A stretch of 64,000 nt of DNA from Telopea speciosissima (Eukaryota > Streptophyta > Magnoliopsida > Proteales > Proteaceae). The stretch lies in NCBI RefSeq assembly GCF_018873765.1, contig NC_057923.1:186001-250000 (forward strand), written 5' to 3'. The notes below the pieces were generated by a model, which did no database searches, was not told the origin of the DNA, and saw only the letters and a list, made by a program, of their open reading frames with translations. The position numbers were made by a program, and so were the translations under genes. This document shows positions 32,630 through 43,440 of the stretch, one piece after another. Position 1 is the stretch's first letter. Each line of letters begins with the position of its first letter.

Positions 32630-35600
32630 TGTCACGCCCCCTATCCCGATGAAAGATATTTTACAATAAAGGGGGTGACTGGGACAACAAGTGTCATCCC
32701 AATACCTACAAGGATCACAGATACAGTGTCCCGAGCCATAGTCTACCCTGTCATCAAATCATGATAACAGCAAGGAATGTACCCAATGGAATAAATCGTT
32801 CCAATACAGAGTTAGCGAAAGCTAAATTCATTTAAATCGTGTAAATATAGAGCATCGGTTCTCTAATAATAACACATAGTATAATTTTAATATTCGTAAC
32901 CATTCATTTCTCTTCTTATAATTAAACATAAAGTTTATACATGAATGTAAATGAATACAGATATATATAAATAAATCACGCCACTAAGGCACCATTCTTG
33001 GGTGTACATCGACATCCAAGTTCCATCCACCGGCTCCGCTTGATTTGCATCCATAGGTGCTCATCAAGAGGTTACCTACATATCAACTAAAAAGGGGTTG
33101 CGCAACGGGGTTAGCTCCACAAGCTAGTGAGAGAGTAAATGGGAATGCACATACACACAAGCACGTAATTTCAAACAATTATGATGCATGTTACTGTTAG
33201 ATTCATTTTTCACCTAGCACACAAATTCTAAGTCAAGTGTATGCTACTGTGATAACTCGGGAGACACTGAGAGTCACTTAACTTATCACCCCAATGAAAC
33301 CTCAATTATCACTCGGGAGCCTATGCCGATAGAAGCCATCAGACCACCCAGTGGCAGACCCCGATAGGCATCACTACCCCTGACCTAGCCTCTCTCCCCT
33401 CCACAAACAGCAAGTGCTCAGACTATCCAACACATAAATCCCTGTTGGCAAGGGTCGTAGCATAAGGGAGCAACAATCCTAGCCACAAATATACTACATG
33501 CGTGTCCTATCATCCCTAGAGGTATTTCGGGTGCTTCAACGTCCCATTCCATCTAGTACCCAGGTACCAGCACGACACGAGCATACATATCAGGATGACA
33601 GAGAACAAGTTTCATAATTAGATTCTTGGGTTCCAGTATCGACACACCCAACATCGTAACCCGATACAATAGTGAGAATAATATTACATCACATTTATAG
33701 CAGTTCACATTTGAGATAAATAATGTAATGCGCACAATGCTTATATTTTATATAATAACAAGATAATGATTGCTTAATGTATATATATTCAATCCCAACA
33801 AAATCACCCAAAACCCACTCACCGAACTCGGGTGTCACCCAGCGTGGTTGACATGAATCTCACCGGTGCACTAGCTATCCATCTAGTTGGGTAGCCTAAA
33901 AAATACAAAAGCAATCGTCAAAAGATGTATAGAGGGGTCCCATGTTATGTCCCCAAAGTTAAAACTGAATTTCAACCAAGACAGCACAGACGGACTTATG
34001 GACGGAAGCAGCAAGGTGAGTTCGTCCCAGACTCCGTTGAGGCCAACAGGTCCAAACACAGGGGACGGATCCACGGATGGAACTTCTACTTGGATCCGTT
34101 CATGCATCCGTTCGATTTCTGAGACACACCCGAGAGCAATCGGATCCACGGACGAAAGCGCCTTCTTAATCCGTCCCTGGATCCGTTCGATCCCTGAGAC
34201 ATTCCCGAGAGGAAACGGACCCGCGGGCGGAGGTAATAGAGTCATTCCATTTAGGTCCAGTTACTGGGATTATACTAGATGGACTGATGGACGAAACCAC
34301 GACGGTGAATCCGTTGGTGCGTCCGTCAGAATTCTTTTTTGAGATTTCTCAGTCTTTCCTCTAGCTTAGAACCTAGAGTTCACATTGCACTCAAGTTCAT
34401 GGAGGGTATATCTTAGGTCTCCCTAGGGTCACTAGAACCTAGGCTTGCCTCATGGATCCAAGACCTCATAAGGGTTTAGCTCCATTTGGTCTAAGGGTAG
34501 GGTTTGATGGTTTAAACCAAGGATTCAGCAACAATAGCTGCAAAGCATCTTATGGAACCTTAACTAGGGTTTGGTCTTTACCATTTGAGCTCCTTAAAGG
34601 GTCAAGTCTCACCTTAAGTCCCAAATGGAACCCTAGGTTAGCTTAAGCTCAAGGAATCTACTTCATTCAAGAAATAGGAAATGAAAAAGAGAGATGTACC
34701 AAGGGTTAGAGCTTACCTTAGTGAGTGGAGCTCCAATCCCAACCCTAGCCAGCCTTAAAGATCCACCTCCTCTTCCTCCTTCTCTTCCTTTCCTTCCTTT
34801 TCTTCTTCTCCTTTTCCCCCTTTTCTTCTTTTCTTCAAGCCTTGGTCGAGCAAGACGAGGGATGGTAGGGCAACCAACCTTCTTGGCATGCCTTCCATCT
34901 TCTTCCCTTTAGCTCTCATTCCTCTCTCTACTTCTACTTCTTCTTTCTTGTCTCTTCTCCTCCACGGTATGCTTGGAGGGGAAGAGATAAGAGAATATGG
35001 AGTTATATTTTATCTTTTAATGATCAAAAGGGGCCTTAGGTCTTGTTTGTTTAGGTGCCCCTAAAACATAAAATAGTCTCTTAGGTTTAAATGGGTTTTA
35101 AGGCCTGTTTGGCCAAGGTCATAACCTAATTAGTCTACTAGTTAGGATATGTTTGGGTTTGCCCTAAGTCTTATAAGGCATATTAATTCATAAGGCTTGT
35201 TTGGTTCAAGTTAGAATAGTAAAACTCATTATTTGTTTAAGTTAAGTCTTGTGGGTCCACTTTCATGGCTCAAATTACCATAAAAAGATAAGGGTGGGAG
35301 TCCATCTGGTCTGGAAATCTAGTCAGGGTGTCCGGGATACGGGGATGTGGGTCCCATAGAAAAATAAATCAAAAGGGCAAGTAATAGCACGGGCGGATCC
35401 ACGGATGAAATCAGTCGAGTGTGTCCATTTGTGACTCTGTTGTTGCTGTCAAGGCCCAAACCTCAAGGAAAGTTGCTGGGCTTTGACCCGTATTTCCAGG
35501 ACTTCGAGGGAACAATTACAATGGTAATTTAAGTTCAAGGTAACTAGTGTTAACCATTGCCATTATGGCATTATCCGTTGGCAAAAGTCTAATTTAACCC

Positions 35601-35636
35601 GGGGTATTAGGATATATTTCGGGTGCGGGTGTAACA
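32630..35636 (-). repeat. 3' LTR of the LARD
   Basis: 3007 bp, from TGTCACGCCCCCTATCCC to GGTGTAACA on the plus strand. CT-rich (34766-34830) and GGACGGATCCACGG-type motifs (33980-34330) recur at the same places in the partner LTR. ORFs inside it are by-products of the repeat motifs. Confidence 0.93.
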
Positions 35637-35690
35637 TCCCCCAACCTTATTAAAAATCTCATCCTCAAAATTTGACGTGTCTAAGGTCTC
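35637..35690 (-). pseudogene. residual end of chromovirus pol plus polypurine tract
   Basis: The minus strand reads as NFEDEIFNKVGG running into a purine tract (AAGGTTGGGGGA) and then the LTR. The same pol-end layout occurs beside three other LTRs in the window (48819, 51136 and 60015). It shows that the LARD descends from a Tekay-type chromovirus whose coding region was lost or replaced. Confidence 0.65.
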
Positions 35691-37510
35691 AATGGGTGAG
35701 GATTGTTAAATAACAACACCTTTAATTGCCCACGACATGAGTTGAATCAAGGGTTTGGTCAAGGTGGGGCAGTGCCTACATGGCACGACAAGTCAGGTTT
35801 TACATCTCCTCTTCCCTATAGGGTCACATTACTACAGGGGGGTGTGGTTCACCGTAACCCTGGACTCAATTGGATTAATAGTCGATGATCACATTATCCC
35901 AGGGTAAACATGGCCTTGAATACTAAGTTAAGTTACAAGGAACAGAAGGTCCCTCAGATCTTCCAGATTAGGCCAGTATACAATCTATCATTCTTGAGTT
36001 ACAGGATTTAACCTTGTATAGTCCCCAATCATAGGGTTCATATTTGAATGCTTTCACTTTGGGTTATCTCATTACCTAACCCAACTTTAGAATGATTTAG
36101 AATATTGATGGAATCTCCTATTGTTCGCTTCCAATACGAAGGGAACGCATTTGGTGACCCATTACCCCATTCATATCTGTTGTTGGAGAAGGTCTTGTTA
36201 CATCCTTCAATTTCAGCTTTCACGTCCCTATAAACCTACTACTCAGTCATACCATATGGGAAAGTCCATATTCGTCCTCTTTCGAGAGCCAACAATCCTT
36301 TAATAGTTTCATTCTAAGTCAAATCCTTCAAGTAGGTTCCAATAATTAACCTACCCGGGATCTATCCGATAACAGTCAAATTCATTGACCACTAACCCAT
36401 AATCAACTTGACCAAGGTCGGGGTCCAACTAACAATCATGGTAAGGTCAAGATAAGGTCACATTTATAGTGCAGGAGAATTAGTCTAGCCACACACTCAA
36501 AAATTTAAGGGATATATTTATTTTATTTTAAAATTCACACTTATACATAAGCATAAATTCAATAACTACATTCATATCCCTAAGGATATAACTGTCATCT
36601 AGGTAAATCCATAAGAACAAGAAGTTCTTAAGTACGGTATACTAGGTCTGTTTGGGAGTCTAAACACGATCTGAGACTCCACCTACGAGTCTAAATAAAG
36701 TTTGGATGGACCAAGCAAAATTTCAAATAAAGTTGTCACTAGCCTGTAAGGTGTCGTGAGTGATTTCCACTTAGACTAGGTCTCTATTGGTCGTTCAAAC
36801 TAAGTTATTTAGGGTAACAATCTTGACATTAGGTCGTCACCCTTCTTGCCCTATCTGAACACAAATTTTACATTTGGTACACCTATTAAGGTTTCATCTT
36901 CATATTGATTTGGTCCTACAATTTACTTTGGGGTCCAATCGTTCACGGGGCTTAAGGATCTTCATCCTCAAGGGCAGCTCTCATTTTTGCACATAAGAGG
37001 GGAGCCACACTAGTACTAATGCCTGCCATTTCTCATTGGCTGGTCTGGCTGATGTAGGCCCTAAAATGTAGACACCATAGTTTACATTGAGATCAAACAA
37101 TAACCACATATGGGCCAAACAACATGGATGTTAAAACTAGGGTATAGGCACGTAATCATCACACACAGGTGTGGCCAAAAGGTCTAAAAAATCTAGGCTC
37201 AAAATCCTAAAAGAAAATGGACGGACTCACGAGCAGAATCATTGCTATGAGTCCGTTCGTGGCTCTACCGCAAGATAGGTAGGACAGACTAACGGACGGA
37301 TGTGGAATGTGAATCCGTTTGTTCGTCCGTTCTTAGAAGACTAGGTTTTATAAAAATACTGAGGCAATCGGACCTTTGACGGACTCACAAGGGTGGATCC
37401 GTTTGATGCTCCGTGTAGTTCTAAGAACAAAAATTTATAATTTTGTACTGGGCGGATTCACGAGTGGAATCATGATAGTGGATCCGTTCGTGCGTCTGTT
37501 CACAGAATTT

Positions 37511-38590
37511 TATAAAAACAGAGCCACGAGTTTTCAAACTCATTTTGGTTCCAAAAGAGAGGGACACAATTGTAGGGGAAAAGGCTCTCCAAGGAACTTC
37601 CGTCCAAGCATCCTTGCCCCTTTTTGGCGGTTCTTGGCAAGTCCAAGCCATAGGATCTATCTCTTACCTTCTCAAGGTATGGTTCCCTCCCTATTTCTCC
37701 CTTCCATTTTCTCTTCCTTTCCATTTCTAGAGTCTTTGCTTGTGTCTCTTCATCTTCTTCCCCTTTTCCATGGATTAGGGACAAAGATCTCAAGTTTGCT
37801 ATTGTATTTTGCCTTTGGTTGTATTTTCCTAGCCATGTACAAACCAAAGCTATGCCAAAATCGATTGAGACTAGGGTTTTTCGGTTGAATCAAGCCCTAA
37901 TCGATCAATGACACTATGTTAGTGGACTTCTTGTATGTCTATTGTATCTTTCATTGAATTTAATGATCTTTCCAAGAATTTTAGAGATTATTTGTCATGT
38001 TTGCCCTGCCTAATTGATTTACATCTATTGTTTCTAGGTATATGTTGGGATAAAATCCTCAAATTCTCAATATTTTGGAAAAACTCTTCCAAGGCATGTC
38101 AAATCCATTATATGCCCTAAAATTTCATAGATAATCTTTCCCTTAACACATCCTCAAGCTTTTTTCCTTGTTCATGTGGGTGTTAGTAAAATCTTTAAAA
38201 TTCATCCCCTTCCCTTTTACTATATGATAATCAATCTTTGTCTCCTATTGGGGTCTTTCATTCAATCACTTGTTTGTTTGGTATTGATTGGGGTGTAGAG
38301 TAGCAAAAGCATAGGTTGTTCATATTGATCTCATCCCTTCACATCTATGCCCTAGGGATTTCATATGGATTTTGTACACATATATAACTCTTGTCTCTTT
38401 TTCCAAGTAAATCATATTCCCAATGGTGATCATGTCTTACCTTCTCATTGTGTAACCTTCTTACCCAATAATTTCATACCACGTAGGCATTTGCATCTAT
38501 AATTTTATTTGCCAGTCACATCTCATTTATTTCAATTTGACTCACTATTGTTGTCTTCTTGGGTGGTGTCTTATGTGTAGGAAAATAATC
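37511..38590 (+). promoter_or_regulatory. possible promoter, 5' exon and intron of the antisense gene in the LARD
   Basis: A TATA-like TATAAAAAC at 37511 is followed by a possible exon ending CTCAAG|GTATGG (37676/37677). A T-rich ~0.9-kb intron then ends TTATGTGTAG at 38580, eleven bases before the ATG of the ORF. All are on the plus strand, opposite to the host retroelement. Splice sites are predicted by eye only. Confidence 0.4.
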
Positions 38591-39679
38591 ATGGCTCCAA
38601 AAAGAAAAAGAGAATTAGTCATAGTGATAGCCGCTCCTACAACCTATAATGTGGGGAGATTCATCTCGGCAAGGGCCAAGGGAATCTTTCAAGAGCACCT
38701 GCACAATAGGAAAATCTTGGTGGAGAGGGACATGGTGGTGGAAGAATTACTTGATGGGCGATAGATTTAGCAGACTGAACTGGAGTAGCATGCTGACTCA
38801 CCCAGACTTCTATTACCCCACATTAGTCAGAGAGTTCTATTCCAATCTGGTTTTGGTCAAGGAGGATGAGGAGAGCGTTAAGTTGACTTCTTTTGTGAAG
38901 GGGGTCACAATATCTTTCAATGAGGTGGAGTTGGGGATTCTTTTGGATGTTTCTGCAGAGGGAGACAGGGTCTATCATGCCCGTGGTAGTGATCCCAATA
39001 GGTGTCTGTCCCCTGCAAACAATCAGAAATTGTTCAGGGCACTCACCAATAAGTCTGATGAAAATGAAGATCTGTCAAGGTTTCCTCCTTCTCAGCGGGT
39101 TCTCACCTTCATAGCCAAGACCAACTTGGCTCCCTCTAAAGGACACATCACTCAACCTCCTTTGATGGCAGCAGCACTGGCATACTCCTTATATACTGGC
39201 CAACACATTTGTCTTCCATATGTGATTATCCAGCACATGGCCCATGTGGTGATAAATCCTACCCGCAAGAACACTTTGCCATATGGTAGACTGCTTACCC
39301 GGATCTTTGTATACTTTGGGATAGACCTCGATCATGAACCCAAAGAAACAAGCTCTGAGGGGCCTTTTGGGTTTAATGTCATACAGAGGATGGGTATGGG
39401 GAGGGTGGAGGACCCAGAGAAATCGATGATGATAATGATGAAGATGTTGAGTTCATGGGATCCAGACCATTTGCTACAGGGACTTCTGGCGCTCGAGAGG
39501 GAGGTGGGATTGATATTTTGTTGGCCATCAGGCCGATGAACCTGAGGATGATGGAAGCCTTTGAAGATGTCAAGAAATAGCTCTCCACTCAGGGTCAGCG
39601 TCTTAAGGCCATAGAGAAAGGATTGAGCGACATCAACACCTTTCTCGGCCATGGTGGTGGCGATGGCGCGGAGGATTAG
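38591..39679 (+). pseudogene. 'putative plant transposon protein' ORF, antisense inside the LARD
   Basis: Starts MAPKRKRELVIVIAAPTT (basic, NLS-like). After a frame break near 38760 a long frame holds HPDFYYPTLVREFYSNLVLV, FVKGVTISFNEVELGILLDV and RNTLPYGRLLTRIFVYFGI-type segments (residues about 50-260). A second break near 39415 leads to an acidic stretch, a Gly-rich patch and a helical tail (DVKK, stop, LSTQGQRLKAIEKGLSDINT) ending at 39679. The segments match the plant-restricted domain annotated as 'putative plant transposon protein' (a PF20167-like family). Function unknown. Two shifts and one in-frame stop make this copy a pseudogene. Confidence 0.7.
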
Positions 39680-40296
39680 CCCACTTCTCTCTTTGAAAAT
39701 TTAAAGTTGTTTTAAATCAAACTTTTCTTCATTTGTCTTTGGATGATTGTTGTCAGAACTATTTTTCTGTTAACTTTTCTTTGTTTTCTTGCTTTTCTCT
39801 CTTCTTTTTTTTTTTTTTGTTCAGTTGGTTTGGGAACTTTGGAAAGGGTGGATGTATGAAATTATATGTTTTGAGTTGGGAGGTCACAATCACTCCCAAG
39901 CAGGAATTTAGAATAATCTGGTGGTTGAACTTGGTTTCATTTATATATATATGTTTATATATTTACCTATTTTCCTCATTGGATTATTGTTGATAATTGT
40001 GGGTTAGTGATATTTGATTTATCATTGATTATTGTGAATTCTTATATGAGATTACCCACCTAATACTCACTCAAGACCCAACAAAACATTAACACGGTCA
40101 TCACTTAACAGCCTATGTTCCAAGTCCTAAATTTCGTGTTTGACTATTATCTTCTAGGTTCTTAATTTCACCACAATCAGTCTTCTCCTATGTCTGCACA
40201 CACTTATTTATGTTCTTGAGATTTTTAATTTAGAACCTAATTGTGGAGAGTAAATCAAGAGGTTATGCCAAACTATGGTCGGTGCAGAGCATCATT

Positions 40297-40308
40297 GCTC
40301 TGATACCA
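40297..40308 (-). other. primer binding site of the LARD (initiator tRNA-Met type)
   Basis: The minus strand reads TGGTATCAGAGC three bases inside the 5' LTR. This is the classic plant retrotransposon site complementary to the 3' end of initiator tRNA-Met. It fixes the element's orientation. Confidence 0.92.
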
Positions 40309-40311
40309 CTC

Positions 40312-43254
40312 TGTCACGCCCCCTATCCCGATGAAAGATATTTTACAATAAAGGGGGTGACTGGGACAACAACTGTCATCCCAATACATACCAGGATCAC
40401 AGATACAGTGTTCTGAGCCACAATCACCCTGTCATCTAATCATGATAACAACAAGGAACGTACCCAATAGAATAAATCGTTCCAATACAGAGTTAGCGAA
40501 AGTGAAATTAATTTAAATCATGTAAATATAGAGCATAAGTCCTCTAATAATAACACATAGTATAATTTCAATATTCGTAACCATTCATTTCTCTTCTTAT
40601 AATTAAACATAAAGTTTATACATGAATGTAGATGAATACAGAAATAAATAAATAAATCACACCATTAGAGCACCATTATTGGGTGTACATCGACATCCAG
40701 GTCTCATCCACTAGCTCCGCTTGATTCACATCCATAGGTGCTCATCGAGGTTACCTACATATCAACTAAAAAGGGGTTACGCAATAGGGTTAGCTCCACA
40801 AGCTAGTGAAAGAGTAAAGGAGAATGCACATACACACAAACACGCTCCTTTAAGCAATTTATGATGCATGCTAATGTTAGATTCATTTTTCACCTAGCAC
40901 ATAAATTCTAAGTCAAGTGTATGCTACTGTGATAACTCGGGAGACACTGAGGGTCACTTAGCTTATTGCGCCAGTGAAACCTCAATTATCACTTGGGAGC
41001 CTATGCTGGTAGAAGCCATCAGACCACCCAGTGGCAGACCGCGATAGGCATCACTACCCCTGACCTGGTCTCTCTCCCCTCCACAGGCAACAGGTGCTCA
41101 GACTATCCAACACATAAACCCCTATTGGCAAGGGTCATAGCATAAGGGAGCAATTATCTTAGCAACAGATATACTATATGCGAGTCCTATCATCCCAAGA
41201 GGTATTCCGGGTGTATCAACGTCCCATTCCATCTAGTACCCGCGTACCAGTACGGCACGGTGCATACAGATTAGGATGATAGATAACAAGTTTCATAATT
41301 AGATTCTAGGGTTCCGGTACTAGCATACCCGGCACCGTAACCCAATACAATAGTGAGAATAATATTACATCACATTCATAGTAGTTCACATTTGAGATAA
41401 ATAATGCAATGCACACAATGCTTATATTTTATATAATAACATGATAATGATTGCTTAATGTATATATATTCAAGCCCAACAAAATCACCCAAAACCCACT
41501 CACCGAACTCGGGTGTCACCTGACGTGGTTGTCATAAATCTCACCAATGCACTAGCTATCAATCTAGTTGGGTAGCCTAAAAAATACAAAAGCAATCGTC
41601 AAAAGATGTATAGAGGGGTCCCATGTTATGTCCCCAAAGTTAAAACTGAGTTTCAACGAAGACAGCAATAACGGAAGCAACAAGGTGAGTCTGTCCCTAA
41701 CTCCGTTCAGGCCAATAGATCAAAACACAGGGGACGGATCCATGGACGAAAGTTCTACTTGGATCCATTCCTGCATTCGTTCGATTTCTGAGACACACCT
41801 GAGAGCGAGCGGATCCACGGATGAAAGCGCCTTCTTAATCTGTCCCTACATTCGTTCGATCCCTGAGACATTCTCGAGAGGAAATGGACCCGCAGGCAGA
41901 GACAACAGAGTCATTCCGTTCCTTCATCCATTCAGGTCTAGTCACTGGATGTACTGACGGACGAAACTACGATGGTGAATCCGTTAGTGCGTCCGTCGAA
42001 ATTGTTTTCCTAGATTTCTTGAGGTCTTTCTTCCAGCTTGGAACCTGGAGTTCACATTGCACTCAAGGTCATGGAGGGGGTGTCTTAGGTCTCCCAAGGG
42101 TCACTAGAACCTAGGCTTACCTCATGGGTCCAAGACCTCATAAGGGTTTAGCTCCATTTGGTCCAAGGGTAGGGTTTGATGGTTTAAACCAAGGATTCAA
42201 CAACAATGGCTGCAAAGCAGCTTATGGAACCTTAACTAGGGTTTGGTCTTTACCATTTGAGCTCCCTTAAAGGGCCAAGTCTCACCTTGAGTCCCAAATG
42301 GAACCCTAGGTTAGCTCAAGCTCAAGGGAGCTTACCTTGGTGAGTGGAGCTCCAATCCTAGCCCTAGCCAGCCTTGAAGATCCACCTCTTCTTCCTCCTC
42401 TTCCTTTCCTTCCTTTTCTTCTTCTCGTTCTCCCCTTTTTCTTATTTTCTTCAAGCCTTGGTTGAGCATGAGGAGGGATGGTAGGGCAGCCAGCCTTCTT
42501 GGCATGCCTTCTATCTTCTTCCCTTCCCTCTCATTCCTCTCCCTACTTTTACTTCTTCTTCTTTCTTGTCTCTTCTCCTCCACGGTTTGCTTGGAGGGGA
42601 AGAGATAAGAGAATATGGAGTTATGTTTTATCTTTTAAAGATAAAAAGGGGCCTTAGGTCTTGTTTGTTTAGGTGTCCCTAAAACACAAAATAGTATCTT
42701 AGGTTTAAATGGGTTTTAAGGCCTATTTGGCCAAGGTCATAACCTAATTAGTCTATTAGTTAGGACATGTTTGGGTCTGCCCTAAGTCCTATTAGGCATA
42801 TTAATTCATAAGGTTTCTTTGGTTCAAGTTAGAATAGTAAAACTCATTATTTGTTTAAGTCAAGTCTTGTTGGTCCACTTTTATGGCCCAAATTGCCATA
42901 AGAAGATAAGGGTGGGAGTCCATCTGGTCTGGGAATCTAGTCACGGTGTCCCGGACACGAGGATGTGGGTCCCACAGGAAAATAAATTAAGAGGGAAAAT
43001 AACAGCACGGGTGGATCCACGGACAGAACCAGTCGAGTTAGTCCGTTCGTGACTCTGTTGCTACTGTTTGGGCCCAAACTTCAAGAAAAGTTACGGGGCT
43101 TTGACCCGTATTTCCAGGACTTCGAGGGAACACTTACAATGGTAATTTAAGTTCAAGGTAAGTGGTGTTAACCATTGCCACCGTGGCATTACCCGTTGGC
43201 AAAAGTCTAATTTAACCTCGGGTATTAGGATATATTTCGGATGCAGGTATAACA
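40312..43254 (-). repeat. 5' LTR of the LARD
   Basis: 2943 bp, collinear with 32630-35636 over its whole length with substitutions and small indels. It ends GCAGGTATAACA directly before the ATTGA duplication. Confidence 0.93.
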
Positions 43255-43423
43255 ATTGAAGCCATAGTCCAAGCTTTTAAGACATCAAAGAATCATGAAG
43301 TAAGAAAACATCATAAAGACAAACACTCAAGCGAAGCAACGGAGCTCAAGACTTGAAGTGTATTAAAGACTTAAATTTGTATTAATTTATGAAGTTGTTC
43401 TTAGGTCACAAATTGATGTAATG

Positions 43424-43440
43424 CACACACACACACACAC
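43424..43440. repeat. (CA)n microsatellite
   Basis: About eight CA units within the SIRE-like solo LTR. Confidence 0.9.

Larger units (their letters stand above)
32630..43254 (-). mobile_element. Tekay-derived large retrotransposon derivative (LARD), gag-pol lost
   Basis: A full LTR-to-LTR element with perfect duplication ATTGA (32625-32629 and 43255-43259). The LTRs are ~3.0 kb (32630-35636 and 40312-43254). The minus-strand orientation is fixed by the primer site TGGTATCAGAGC beside the right LTR and by a purine tract beside the left LTR. The ~4.7-kb interior has no gag, protease, RT or integrase. It retains only the last codons of a chromovirus pol next to the polypurine tract and carries a plus-strand gene-like unit (37511-39679). 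The LTRs differ by several percent by eye, so it is much older than the Reina element. Confidence 0.9.

Noticed and set aside
33887..34342. 151-residue ORF in the LARD LTR (and its partner at 41568-41957)
   Set aside because: It lies within an LTR, is antisense to the element, has low-complexity repeat motifs and matches no protein family. Kept only as a motif observation.
37376..37888. 170-residue plus-strand ORF inside the LARD
   Set aside because: It crosses a probable exon/intron boundary and T-rich intron and has no domain; more likely 5' UTR and intron of the antisense gene.
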